Of a DNA stretch of 64,000 bases, positions 16,860 through 25,149 are shown piece after piece; positions within the stretch are counted from its first letter, which is position 1; each line of letters opens with the position of its first letter. The notes beneath the pieces were generated by a model. That model made no database searches. It was not told the origin of the DNA and saw only the letters and a program-made list of their open reading frames with translations. The translations under genes were made by a program, and so were the position numbers. The DNA lies in assembly GCA_020742515.1 (NCBI GenBank), contig DYWT01000200.1, forward strand, positions 1 through 64,000, given 5' to 3'. This DNA comes from Sporosarcina psychrophila. GTDB lineage: Bacteria > Bacillota > Bacilli > Bacillales_A > Planococcaceae.

Positions 16860-17846
16860 GTGAAAAAGATGAAGGTAATTGTATTGTCGCTAATTGCTTT
16901 AAGTCTAGTGTTTATATGGGCAGGCCGTAACAGTGGCAAAGCGGATGAAGGAAAGGTTGTCATTTATACAAATGGGGATGAAGCGGCTTCTGAAGCTATG
17001 GAAGGTGCGCTGAATGAAGCGGGGTATGAAGGACAATACGTGCTCCAATCGTTAGGAACTTCCGAATTAGGCGGGAAACTGATGGCAGAGGGCGATAAAA
17101 TCGAAGCCGATGTTGTGACGATGAGTTCTTATTTCATCGAAAGTGCCCAACAACAACATGCCATGTTTCAGGATTTAACGTTTAGTACAAATGCGTTGGA
17201 ACAAAATCCGCCCTATTACGCACCGATTTTAGGCAATACAGGGTCCATTTTCATCAACACAGAAGTACTCAAACAAAAGGGTTTGCCGATGCCAACTTCC
17301 ATGAAAGATTTGGCGAAACCCGAGTTTAAGGGGTTGGTATCGATACCAAACATTATGGATTCTTCAACTGGCTGGCTGCTAGTCCAAGCGATTATTAGCG
17401 AATATGGGGAACAAGACGGTAAAACGGTCCTTCAAGATTTAATTGCTAATACGGGTCCGCATCTTGAAAGTTCGGGCTCAGGTCCAATTAAGAAAGTGCA
17501 AGCTGGTGAAGTGGCTGCAGGTTTTGGTTTGCGCTACCAAGCAGTGATGGCTAAAGAATCAGGTTTACCGATTGAGTATGTCGATCCAATTGAAGGCAAC
17601 TTTTCACTCACAGAATCAATTGCGGTTGTGAATAAAGACGATGCAACAACGAGTTTAGCGATGGACATGGCTGAAATCATTACTAAAAATGCGCGAAAAG
17701 AGTTGCTGACACACTATCCGGTTGCGCTTTACGAAGGTGAAACAGTGATGGATGTGAACAAACCAGCTTATGCGACGCAATTTGAACAACCATTAACCGT
17801 CGAACTCTTACAGCAGCATCAAGAATTCTTTAAATCAGCCAACTAA
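16860..17846 (+). CDS. 2-aminoethylphosphonate-binding lipoprotein-like substrate-binding protein
   Basis: 328 residues from GTG 16860, with GAGGGGG about 6 bases upstream; the frame extends into the permease end. The N-terminus (VKKMKVIVLSLIALSLVFIW) is a membrane signal or anchor. It lacks a lipobox cysteine, so the protein may be held by an uncleaved helix. The mature part is an extracellular solute-binding family 1 fold (VVIYTNGDEAASEAMEGAL, LGNTGSIFINTEVL, AAGFGLRYQAVMAKESG). In 2-AEP operons this protein captures the phosphonate outside the cell. It starts 13 bases after the permease stop. Confidence 0.87.
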   Translation: MKKMKVIVLSLIALSLVFIWAGRNSGKADEGKVVIYTNGDEAASEAMEGALNEAGYEGQYVLQSLGTSELGGKLMAEGDKIEADVVTMSSYFIESAQQQHAMFQDLTFSTNALEQNPPYYAPILGNTGSIFINTEVLKQKGLPMPTSMKDLAKPEFKGLVSIPNIMDSSTGWLLVQAIISEYGEQDGKTVLQDLIANTGPHLESSGSGPIKKVQAGEVAAGFGLRYQAVMAKESGLPIEYVDPIEGNFSLTESIAVVNKDDATTSLAMDMAEIITKNARKELLTHYPVALYEGETVMDVNKPAYATQFEQPLTVELLQQHQEFFKSAN

Positions 17847-17867
17847 AATTGGGGAGAGTGAAAAAAT

Positions 17868-18962
17868 ATGAATACCTATAAACTATTAACGCCAGGCCCG
17901 TTGACGACTACAAGTACGGTAAAACAGGAAATGCTGATTGATCGTTGTACATGGGAACAAGACTATAAAGAAATCACACAGAAAATCAGATCTCAGCTCC
18001 TTGAAATTGCACATGCTCCGAAAGAGCAATACACAACTGTACTCATGCAAGGAAGTGGTTCATTTGTCGTTGAATCAGTACTGACGACTGCCATTTCAAG
18101 AGATGATAAAGTGCTGATTATCACGAATGGTGCGTATGGCGAACGTATTGTGAAAATGGCTCAGTATATTGGACTGAATTACGCAGAATATAGCGTGGCA
18201 TACAATGACTGTCCAAAGGAAGATGAAATAAGACTTATGTTAGAAGAGGATCAAGAAATTACGCATATCGTAATGGTTCATTGTGAGACAACGACAGGCA
18301 TTTTAAATCCAATTGAGATGATTTCAAACTTATCGAAGGAACAAGGGAAAACACTAATCATTGATGCGATGAGCAGCTTTGGTGGAATGGAAATCAATGT
18401 AGCTGAGCTTGAAATTGATTATTTGATCAGCAGTGCAAATAAATGCATTCAAGGGGTCCCAGGGTTTGGTTTTGTCATCGCCAAACTTGAGAAGCTTGTT
18501 GTGTGTGAGGGCAATGCACGTAGTTTGTCGCTGGATTTATATGATCAGTGGAAAGGGATGGATCAGGATGGGAAATGGCGTTACACATCACCAACCCATG
18601 TAGTGGCTGCATTCGCAAAAGCATTGGAGGAATTAGTTGAAGAAGGCGGCATTCCAGCTAGATTTTCCCGTTATCAACATAATAATCGCTTGTTAAGAGA
18701 GCGATTTGAACAAGTGAATATCCATGCCTATATCTCAGTTGAAAAACAATCGCCCATTATTACAACCTTCCTTTTTCCAAATGAACAATTCGACTTTGAA
18801 GCGTTCTATTCGTTTATCAAAGACAGAGGTTATGTCATTTATCCAGGCAAGCTGACGGACGTAAATACTTTCCGCATTGGCAATATTGGTGAAATCTATG
18901 AGGAAGATATAGAGGGATTATGTGCTAGTGTGGAAGATTATATGAAAGTGGTGGCGATATGA
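17868..18962 (+). CDS. phnW: 2-aminoethylphosphonate:pyruvate aminotransferase
   Basis: 364 residues, the normal PhnW length. It is a fold-type I PLP enzyme of the class V aminotransferases. The N-terminal LLTPGPLTT and the QGSGSFVVES loop bind substrate and cofactor. The PLP aspartate lies in IIDAMSSFGGM and the Schiff-base lysine is Lys192 in SSANKCIQGVPGFG. The enzyme moves the amino group of 2-AEP to pyruvate, giving phosphonoacetaldehyde and alanine. A good GGGGAGAG site precedes the ATG, and the gene overlaps phnX by 4 bases (ATGA). Confidence 0.95.
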   Translation: MNTYKLLTPGPLTTTSTVKQEMLIDRCTWEQDYKEITQKIRSQLLEIAHAPKEQYTTVLMQGSGSFVVESVLTTAISRDDKVLIITNGAYGERIVKMAQYIGLNYAEYSVAYNDCPKEDEIRLMLEEDQEITHIVMVHCETTTGILNPIEMISNLSKEQGKTLIIDAMSSFGGMEINVAELEIDYLISSANKCIQGVPGFGFVIAKLEKLVVCEGNARSLSLDLYDQWKGMDQDGKWRYTSPTHVVAAFAKALEELVEEGGIPARFSRYQHNNRLLRERFEQVNIHAYISVEKQSPIITTFLFPNEQFDFEAFYSFIKDRGYVIYPGKLTDVNTFRIGNIGEIYEEDIEGLCASVEDYMKVVAI

Positions 18963-19792
18963 ATAAAATAGAGGGCGTTATAGTGGACTGGGCTGGAACA
19001 ACAGTGGATTTCGGTTGTTTTGCACCTGTAAATGTGTTTGTTGATATTTTTAAAGACGCTGGTATTGACGTGACAATGGGAGAAGCAAGAGAGCCAATGG
19101 GGATGCTGAAAATTGATCATATCCGCGCTATGTTATCCATGTCTAGAATAGCTGTATTATGGGAAGAAAAGTATGGAAAGTCATTTAACGAACAAGATGT
19201 AGAAAAGTTATATGCGGAATTTGTACCTGCGTTGATGGCTTCATTATCAGCATATACGGATCCAATTCCTGGAGTTATAAAGGCAATTGACGTATTAAGA
19301 AATCGAGGATTGAAAATCGGATCGACAACGGGCTATACAACTACAATGATGGACGTCGTTGTTCCGAATGCGCTGGAAAAGGGGTATTCTCCAGATGTTT
19401 ATATTACCCCTGATGATACAAATTCGATTGGAAGACCGTATCCTTATATGGTCTATCGGAATATGGAGCTGCTAAAACTATCGGCATCATGGAAGGTAGT
19501 AAAAGTAGGCGATACGATTTCAGATATTAAAGAGGGTGTCAACGCGGGTGTTTGGTCAGTTGGTGTCATTATTGGCAGCTCTGAAATGGGGCTGAGTTTA
19601 GAAGAATTTTCTAGCCTATCAGAAGCTGATAAAGAAACTGTGATTTCTAAAACGGAAGCTACATTTATGCAAAATGGCGCTGATTTTACGATTTCGACGA
19701 TGCGGGAACTTCCGCAGCTTATAGATCAAATAAATAGTCTTATTTCGGATGGCAAGCGGCCAAATTCAAGAACAGCATTGGTGCTTGTATAG
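18959..19792 (+). CDS. phnX: Phosphonoacetaldehyde hydrolase (phosphonatase)
   Basis: 277 residues of the HAD superfamily. The nucleophile Asp10 sits in VIVDWAGTTVD. The Schiff-base lysine characteristic of PhnX lies in the cap domain (EPMGMLKIDHIRAM, Lys51), and the later HAD motifs are STTGYTTTMMD and VKVGDTISDIKEG. It cleaves the C-P bond of phosphonoacetaldehyde to acetaldehyde and phosphate, completing use of 2-AEP as phosphorus (and, through alanine, nitrogen) source. The aldehyde product could be handled by the aldehyde dehydrogenase at 43.7 kb, although that gene is unlinked. It is the last gene of the operon, with a terminator 60 bases later. Confidence 0.95.
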   Translation: MNKIEGVIVDWAGTTVDFGCFAPVNVFVDIFKDAGIDVTMGEAREPMGMLKIDHIRAMLSMSRIAVLWEEKYGKSFNEQDVEKLYAEFVPALMASLSAYTDPIPGVIKAIDVLRNRGLKIGSTTGYTTTMMDVVVPNALEKGYSPDVYITPDDTNSIGRPYPYMVYRNMELLKLSASWKVVKVGDTISDIKEGVNAGVWSVGVIIGSSEMGLSLEEFSSLSEADKETVISKTEATFMQNGADFTISTMRELPQLIDQINSLISDGKRPNSRTALVLV

Positions 19793-19852
19793 GCAGAGGA
19801 AATAACATGCGACGTTCATAACACGATCGACAGTCTATTAGTACGAAAAAAT

Positions 19853-19903
19853 GCAGTAAATACTCTACTCTCAATTGAGACGGGAGTTTTACTGCTTTTT
19901 TTA
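19853..19903 (+). terminator. Terminator of the 2-AEP operon
   Basis: GCAGTAAATACTC pairs with GGGAGTTTTACTGC and is followed by TTTTTTT. Confidence 0.85.
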
Positions 19904-20056
19904 TGGTAATTTGCAGTTGGAGGTGGCGCTTGTAATTCCATGCGGAAGCTTGGTATTTTTAAAGTATCAGAAAACTGAGATGTTTTCTTTGAAGAATAAA
20001 AGGGGAATAGAGTGATAGGGATAACTACAATTATTTTGCGAAGGGGTGGAGCGTGT

Positions 20057-20599
20057 ATGGAAAAAACAATATATATCGTGCGTCATTGCTCCGCAGAAGG
20101 ACAGGCACCACACGCAGAATTGACCGCTGAAGGGATTTTACAGGCGGCGCAACTTGCGGAATACTTTGATGGTATCGAGGTGGATCGAATTATTACAAGT
20201 CCATTTTCACGTGCACGTCAAACGGGTTGGCCTTTAGCGGAAAGAAAAAATCTACATGTAGAAGTGGATAGTAGACTTGGAGAACGCGTACTGAGTTCAA
20301 CTGAATTCAAAGACTGGTTGATAAAGCTGGAAGATACTTTTTTAGATCTTCATCTGAAATACGATGGTGGAGAGTCTTCACGAGAGGCAATGACGCGGGT
20401 CTGTGATGTGGTGGATGAGTTGGAAGAAGGTTCGCAAACCGTGCTTGTGACACATGGCAATTTAATGGCGTTGTTGTTGAGGTGTTATGACGAACGATTC
20501 GGCTTTGAGCAGTGGCAGGCACTGACGAATCCGGATGTGTATATGCTACGGATAAAGGATGAAGACTCTGAAGTAAAACGGGTGTGGGACTCCAAGTAA
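20057..20599 (+). CDS. Histidine phosphatase family protein (phosphoglycerate mutase-like)
   Basis: 180 residues from ATG 20057, preceded by AAGGGGTGGAG. The catalytic RHC variant of the RHG motif is at the N-terminus (YIVRHCSAEG). The other active-site parts are SPFSRARQTG near residue 55, the acid in GESSREAMTR and the second histidine in VLVTHGNLMALLL. The RHG-to-RHC change is found in some family branches. Substrate is unknown. It stands alone, with a terminator overlapping its stop codon region. Confidence 0.85.
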   Translation: MEKTIYIVRHCSAEGQAPHAELTAEGILQAAQLAEYFDGIEVDRIITSPFSRARQTGWPLAERKNLHVEVDSRLGERVLSSTEFKDWLIKLEDTFLDLHLKYDGGESSREAMTRVCDVVDELEEGSQTVLVTHGNLMALLLRCYDERFGFEQWQALTNPDVYMLRIKDEDSEVKRVWDSK

Positions 20600-20631
20600 A
20601 AACAGGCCGATTGGATAGCGGCCTGTTTGTT
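20600..20631. terminator. Bidirectional terminator
   Basis: AACAGGCCG pairs with CGGCCTGTT between the phosphatase gene and the small minus-strand gene. T-runs are short on both sides. Confidence 0.7.
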
Positions 20632-20656
20632 GTATGAAAGTAGTTTTGTGTGAATC

Positions 20657-20770
20657 TCAACCCATTGCTAAACTAGTTGTAATGACCGCGGCGATAATAA
20701 TGAGTGATCCGAAAAAACTGATCCACATGGATTTGTCAGGATTAGTAGGTCTGCTGTCAGTTTTGTGCAT
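20657..20770 (-). CDS. Small single-span membrane protein, 37 residues
   Basis: ATG 20770 follows AAAGAAGGCG by 7 bases and the frame ends at TGA 20657, just before the shared terminator. The product has a polar N-terminus (MHKTDSRPTNPDKS). A single hydrophobic helix of about 20 residues follows (WISFFGSLIIIAAVITTSLA), then a two-residue tail. The layout suggests a bitopic membrane peptide. No family was recognised, and its location between a TPP riboswitch and a phosphatase gives no hint of function. Confidence 0.55.
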   Translation of the reverse strand: MHKTDSRPTNPDKSMWISFFGSLIIIAAVITTSLAMG

Positions 20771-20950
20771 AAGTGGCGCCTTCTTTCAGTTTGGTATCTT
20801 TCACTATACTCTTCCCGGACTCTTAATGGAATAAACTATTTAAGGGTGATGGCTTGATTTTTTTACGATTAATTAATTGATATGGGGATCATCTTCAACG
20901 TTTCCGAGCGGGTTATGGTACACTTAACTCAAAGCTGAATATTTAAACAA

Positions 20951-21040
20951 CCACTAGGGGAGCCTTTTTAAGGCTGAGACGTGCATGGATGCGCGGACCC
21001 TTGGAACCTGATCCGGATTATACCGGCGTAGGAAAGTGGG
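20951..21040 (+). promoter_or_regulatory. TPP riboswitch (THI element) of thiDE
   Basis: All conserved parts are visible: CCACTAGGGGAGCC, GGCTGAGACG, GGACCCTTGGAACCTGATCC, ACCGGCGTAGGAAAGTGG. The first and last five bases close the P1 helix. A terminator follows at 21069, so TPP should cause premature termination of thiDE. Confidence 0.95.
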
Positions 21041-21068
21041 TACGCCCTTTATGAATTGTTAAATGGCT

Positions 21069-21104
21069 AGCCGCTTTCTAACGCCACCGGGAAGCGGCTT
21101 TTTA
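21069..21104 (+). terminator. Expression-platform terminator of the thiDE riboswitch
   Basis: AGCCGCTTTC pairs with GAAGCGGCT and is followed by TTTTTAG. Confidence 0.85.
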
Positions 21105-21130
21105 GTATAGGTAAAGGGGTGGCGAATCGG

Positions 21131-21961
21131 ATGGTAGATGTGGCATTGACGATTGCGGGGTCTGACAGCGGCGGCGGGGCCGGAATACAAGCGGATTTAA
21201 AAACGTTCCAGGAATTAGGCGTTTTCGGTACATCGGCGCTGACCGCGGTAACGGCACAAAATACATTTGGTGTAACGGCAATTCAACCGCTTGAAACGGC
21301 TATGATTACAGCGCAAATACAGGCAGTTATGGAAGATTTCAATGTCAAAGCGATTAAAACGGGGATGTTATTTTCGGCGGAGATTATCCACGCAGTGGGA
21401 GATATGTTTCATTGGAGTGGAATTCCGCTTGTCATCGATCCTGTAATGATTGCGAAGGGGGGGGCATCGTTGCTGAAAGAGGAAGCAGTTGAAGCATTAA
21501 AGACGGTCCTCGTCCCTCTCGCAGCGATTGTGATGCCGAATATTCCTGAGGCAGAAGTGCTTGCCGACATGACAATAAAAACGGAGATAGACATAGAACA
21601 AGCGGCGAAACGTATACTGGCTTTGGGCGCAGAGGCGGTCCTCATTAAAGGGGGCCATCGGAAGGAAGCGTCCTATGCAGAGGATTTGTACATGGGGGCG
21701 GACGGAAAACGATTTTCGGTCCGCGCACCGTGGATTGATACGAAAGATACGCATGGAACAGGGTGTACGTATTCTGCGGCGCTTACGGCGTTTCTGGCAA
21801 ACGGGGAAACTGCAGCGAATGCCGTTATCGAGGCAAAATGTTTCATCCATGCTGCGATTGAAGATGGACTTAAAATTGGCGGCGGCCATGGTCCGACGAA
21901 TCACTGGGCTTATGGGCGCCGTACGACCAAAAGAATGGAAGGAGTTGTCGTAAATGGATAA
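21131..21961 (+). CDS. thiD: Hydroxymethylpyrimidine / phosphomethylpyrimidine kinase
   Basis: 276 residues from ATG 21131, with AAAGGGGTGG upstream; a GTG at 21119 lies inside that site. It has the ribokinase-like fold with the N-terminal ALTIAGSDSGGGAGIQADLK signature, VIDPVMIAKGG in the centre and the catalytic DTHGTGCTYSAALTA anion-hole motif near residue 210. ThiD phosphorylates HMP and HMP-P for thiamine synthesis. The TPP riboswitch and overlap with thiE support thiD rather than a pyridoxal kinase. Together with ThiT at 62 kb this fits thiamine and pyrimidine salvage; thiM was not seen in the window. Confidence 0.93.
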   Translation: MVDVALTIAGSDSGGGAGIQADLKTFQELGVFGTSALTAVTAQNTFGVTAIQPLETAMITAQIQAVMEDFNVKAIKTGMLFSAEIIHAVGDMFHWSGIPLVIDPVMIAKGGASLLKEEAVEALKTVLVPLAAIVMPNIPEAEVLADMTIKTEIDIEQAAKRILALGAEAVLIKGGHRKEASYAEDLYMGADGKRFSVRAPWIDTKDTHGTGCTYSAALTAFLANGETAANAVIEAKCFIHAAIEDGLKIGGGHGPTNHWAYGRRTTKRMEGVVVNG

Positions 21962-22613
21962 GCAGACAGTGAACTTGTATTTCATCATGGGCACATTGAA
22001 TTTGGCGGGACGCAATCCGCTGCATGTATTAGAAGAGGCACTAAAAGGCGGCGTAACGTGCTTCCAATTGCGCGAAAAAGGACCTGGGGCGTTAACGGGT
22101 AAAGAATTGAAAGCTTTCGCACTTGAATGTCAGCAATTATGTGAACAATATAGTGTTCCTTTCATCGTCAATGATGATATAGATCTTGCGATTGAAATAG
22201 GGGCGGACGGTATTCATATCGGACAGGAGGACGGATGCGTTTCGGCAGTGCGTAAGAAGGTTGGGCCGGAAATGCTGATTGGCGTTTCTACTCACAATGT
22301 AGCGGAAGCGATTGCGGCAGCTGATGCGGGGGCGGATTATATCGGTCTTGGACCAGTTTACGAGACACAGTCGAAAAGTGATACACAACCTGTTATTGGG
22401 ATTGAAACGGTCAGTGAAGTGGTAACATTGCTGCCTGGCTTACCAATTGTTGCAATTGGCGGTATTTCAGAACGCAAAGCCAGTGCTGTCATTAAAGCTG
22501 GCGCCTCGGGTATAGCGATTCTTTCTGCAATTTCCGGAAGTGAAAACCCGGGAGAAGCGGCAATTCGTTTGAAAGCGGCAGTTCTTCTTTCATTGACAGG
22601 TATCGAAATGTAA
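21954..22613 (+). CDS. thiE: Thiamine-phosphate synthase
   Basis: 219 residues, a TIM-barrel enzyme of standard length. It joins HMP pyrophosphate and thiazole phosphate to make thiamine monophosphate. Visible motifs are QLREKGPGALTG for the pyrimidine site, VNDDIDLAIEIGADGIHIGQ, IGVSTHNVAEA and the thiazole-phosphate loop GLGPVYETQSK followed by VAIGGI. The start overlaps the thiD stop by 8 bases, so the two are translationally coupled and share the TPP riboswitch. No terminator is evident before the next gene 55 bases on. Confidence 0.95.
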   Translation: MDKQTVNLYFIMGTLNLAGRNPLHVLEEALKGGVTCFQLREKGPGALTGKELKAFALECQQLCEQYSVPFIVNDDIDLAIEIGADGIHIGQEDGCVSAVRKKVGPEMLIGVSTHNVAEAIAAADAGADYIGLGPVYETQSKSDTQPVIGIETVSEVVTLLPGLPIVAIGGISERKASAVIKAGASGIAILSAISGSENPGEAAIRLKAAVLLSLTGIEM

Positions 22614-22667
22614 TGTTTAGCCTACTGTAAAATACCCCACACTTCTGAGTAGGACGGAGGCGTGCAG

Positions 22668-23870
22668 ATGAGGAAAAAAAAGTTTGAAATACAAACTGTT
22701 TTGCATAAGCCGGATTTAATTTATTTCACTTGGAATGATATTGGAGGCACCTATAACGTTTATAAAGATGGTCATCATTTATATGAAGGGACCGTCTCGG
22801 AATTCAGCGATGGAGATTTTAAGCATGCAAAACTATATAATTATGTAATCGAACGTGTTGAAGGTGGCGAGGTTGTTGACGTTATTGCATTGCAGACGTC
22901 AGCGTTCGCTGAAAAGAAAAACAAGGAAAGCCCGCTTCAGTCGCTTGTCATGACAACAATCGTTGCGAAAACGCAAATTGCGTTATCGTGGGAGGAAATC
23001 AAAGATGTTGATGAATATGACATCTATCGAAATGGAACGTACATGAAAACGGTAACAGACAATCGTTACATCGACAGGGACTTTGTGCTGGATGAAACCT
23101 ATACGTATATCATCGATTCCAAGCGTCCGCTCGTGAAGTCGGAAGAACGTTTTAACGTGTTTCAGTCAGTGGTCTCTAGTGTTTTTGGCTTGTTAAATCC
23201 GTTTTCAACGAAGGAAGAAGCTGCGATTGAACGATTTTCGGTGTCAAAAGTGATTGCAGAGCCTGTGAGTTTGCTTACGCCTATTCAAGATAGGGTCCGA
23301 CTACCGAATGTTGACAGATGGCAATTCCGTTACGCTACATTTTTGAAGGACGACTGGGTGAAGAATCTGAATCCATTATCTCGGAACCGCTTTTTTAAAG
23401 GAGATGACAGAGGGTTCGATCCAAACGGAGAAAGTTATCGTACCCGTGTTGATGTTGAGCTTGCTTATGATCTTGAACGATCTCCAATGACGTTTATAAA
23501 GGATGTTGGGGCGTCCATTGCGTATAGCTCTTCGAAGCGCTTCCGGAAACAGGCTACAGCGTCACCCGATGGAATTACGTTGAAACGGACAAATCACGGG
23601 GAAAGTGAATCAGGATTTCATCTGACTCACACCGTTGGTAATCCGCTCACACCGGCACCTGCAATTGATTATGAAGTGCGGGCTGTCATGAGGCGGGATG
23701 GACCATTCGACCTGACAGGCTACCATGATCAGTCACCTCATCACGAAGTGTACCTGATGCGGGGTGTCGGGAACGATTGGCAACCTATCCACCTGTCAGA
23801 GAGCAAAGGTCTTGTATGGATGTCGGAAATAATCGCATGGCAATACTGGCGAATCTCTAATTTTGAATGA
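22668..23870 (+). CDS. DUF3238-type protein with N-terminal fibronectin-like repeats
   Basis: 400 residues from ATG 22668, with CGGAGG 7 bases upstream. There is no signal peptide. The N-terminal 150 residues contain two short beta modules of fibronectin type III flavour (IYFTWNDIGGTYNVYKDGHH and IALSWEEIKDVDEYDIYRNG). The C-terminal 200 residues have the pattern I associate with DUF3238: a strand with WQFRYATFLKDDWVK, a GDDRGFDPNGESYRTRVDVE block and YEVRAVMRRDGPFDLTGYHD. Function is unknown. It is a single gene closed by a strong terminator. Confidence 0.7.
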   Translation: MRKKKFEIQTVLHKPDLIYFTWNDIGGTYNVYKDGHHLYEGTVSEFSDGDFKHAKLYNYVIERVEGGEVVDVIALQTSAFAEKKNKESPLQSLVMTTIVAKTQIALSWEEIKDVDEYDIYRNGTYMKTVTDNRYIDRDFVLDETYTYIIDSKRPLVKSEERFNVFQSVVSSVFGLLNPFSTKEEAAIERFSVSKVIAEPVSLLTPIQDRVRLPNVDRWQFRYATFLKDDWVKNLNPLSRNRFFKGDDRGFDPNGESYRTRVDVELAYDLERSPMTFIKDVGASIAYSSSKRFRKQATASPDGITLKRTNHGESESGFHLTHTVGNPLTPAPAIDYEVRAVMRRDGPFDLTGYHDQSPHHEVYLMRGVGNDWQPIHLSESKGLVWMSEIIAWQYWRISNFE

Positions 23871-23871
23871 T

Positions 23872-23928
23872 AAACAATGAGCCCTTTCCGATTTTAGTAA
23901 AAGGAAGGGTTCATTGTTTATTTTTGAT
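23872..23928 (+). terminator. Strong terminator after the DUF3238 gene
   Basis: AAACAATGAGCCCTTTCC pairs with AGGAAGGGTTCATTGTTT and is followed by ATTTTTG. Confidence 0.88.
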
Positions 23929-23955
23929 TTACCAGTGAAATTTGGATAATCATAA

Positions 23956-24267
23956 ACCGAAACAGAGAACTCAGTGGCGGCAAGATCACTTGGCCTTACG
24001 CAAACTCATACAATGCGTTTTATCGTGTTGCCGCAGGCCTTCAGAAGAATGTTGCCAACAATTATGAACAAGTCTATCATTAGTTTCAATGAAACATCCC
24101 TACTTTCTATTATTGGGATTGCTGATATTGTGCAAAAAGGTAAAGTTCAATCAAGTACCACATTTCAGCCCTTCGAAATATGGTTAACAGTCGGGGGCAT
24201 TTACTTCATCATCTATCTGATGTCGGTATTTGCTAGCTTTATGGAAAGGAGATTCGAACTTAGATGA
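23956..24267 (+). pseudogene. Truncated polar amino-acid ABC permease (C-terminal half only)
   Basis: The frame encodes about 100 residues that match the second half of GlnP/HisM-type permeases. It includes the EAA loop AARSLGLTQTHTMRFIVLPQAFRRMLP, shown here only in part, and the last two membrane spans ending in a typical ERRFELR tail. Intact members have about 220 residues; the first three spans are missing. A stop codon lies just upstream (23953), and the break falls within 30 bases of the preceding terminator, which suggests a deletion. A GTG at 23974 could start translation but has no ribosome site. Overlap with the ATPase gene (ATGA) is retained. Confidence 0.85.
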
Positions 24268-24992
24268 CGCTGATTCAAGTAAAGAACTTAAAAAAGTCAT
24301 TCGGTGAACTCGAAGTGTTAAAAGATATAAACGTTGAGATTCAAGAGCGTGAAGTTGTCTGTGTAATAGGGCCCTCGGGTTCTGGAAAAAGTACATTTCT
24401 GCGGTGTTTGAATCGCCTGGAAGATATTACAGCGGGCCATGTTGTGGTCGATGGTCAAGATATAACAGATACGAAGCGCGATATAAATAAAATTCGGGAA
24501 AATGTCGGCATGGTATTTCAGCAATTTAATCTGTTTCCGCATATGACCGTCTTGCAAAACGTGATGCTCGCACCTATGAAACTTGGTAAAGGCGATAAGA
24601 ATACGATTGAGAAGAAAGCACTTGAACTACTTGCGAAGGTTGGGCTGTCGGATAAAGCGAAAGCATACCCGGGCGAACTTTCAGGGGGGCAAAAGCAACG
24701 TGTCGCGATTGCCAGGGCGCTTGCAATGGATCCCAAAATCATGTTGTTTGATGAACCGACATCTGCACTTGACCCTGAAGTGGTCGGCGATGTGCTTGCC
24801 GTGATGAAACAGCTTGCTATAGAAGGCATGACAATGATCGTTGTTACACATGAAATGGGATTTGCACGGGAAGTGGGAGACCGTGTTATTTTTATGGATG
24901 GCGGTTTTATTGTCGAGGAAAATGTTCCGGAAGAGTTATTTGGAAATCCTCAAGAAGTTAGAACGCAAGCCTTTTTGAGTAAGGTATTGTAA
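24264..24992 (+). CDS. Polar amino-acid ABC transporter ATP-binding protein (GlnQ-like)
   Basis: 242 residues with intact motifs: Walker [10 protein letters not shown] near residue 33, Q-loop QQFNLFPHM, signature LSGGQKQR, Walker [15 protein letters not shown] and the switch [12 protein letters not shown]. GlnQ-type ATPases energise uptake of glutamine, cystine or other polar amino acids. Its permease partner is reduced to a fragment and no binding-protein gene is present here. The protein therefore either serves another permease or is on its way to loss. A terminator follows. Confidence 0.88.
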   Translation: MTLIQVKNLKKSFGELEVLKDINVEIQEREVVCVIGPSGSGKSTFLRCLNRLEDITAGHVVVDGQDITDTKRDINKIRENVGMVFQQFNLFPHMTVLQNVMLAPMKLGKGDKNTIEKKALELLAKVGLSDKAKAYPGELSGGQKQRVAIARALAMDPKIMLFDEPTSALDPEVVGDVLAVMKQLAIEGMTMIVVTHEMGFAREVGDRVIFMDGGFIVEENVPEELFGNPQEVRTQAFLSKVL

Positions 24993-25021
24993 GCATATCG
25001 TTGAATAGGAAGAAGAGGGAC

Positions 25022-25050
25022 GGGAAAGCTATTGACGCTTTCCTTTTTTT
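25022..25050 (+). terminator. Terminator of the glnQ-like gene
   Basis: GGGAAAGC pairs with GCTTTCC and is followed by TTTTTTT. Confidence 0.85.
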
Positions 25051-25068
25051 GTTGTCTAAGCCAACTCT

Positions 25069-25097
25069 TTGACAAGGAAAATACCACTTGATATAAT
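25069..25097 (+). promoter_or_regulatory. Consensus sigma-A promoter of the quinone-detoxification operon
   Basis: A perfect TTGACA (25069-25074), a 17-base spacer and a perfect TATAAT (25092-25097). A promoter this strong implies repression in normal conditions. Confidence 0.88.
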
Positions 25098-25117
25098 TAC
25101 CTTGAATTCGAGATAAA
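25098..25117 (+). promoter_or_regulatory. MhqR-like operator
   Basis: TACCTTGAATTCGAGATAAA starts directly after the -10 box. It differs at two positions from the MhqR palindrome TATCTCGAATTCGAGATAAA, as I recall it from B. subtilis. Position over the transcription start fits repression. No mhqR gene is in the window. Confidence 0.7.
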
Positions 25118-25149
25118 TAAATACCTACTAATTTGGGGAGAGAAAAGAT

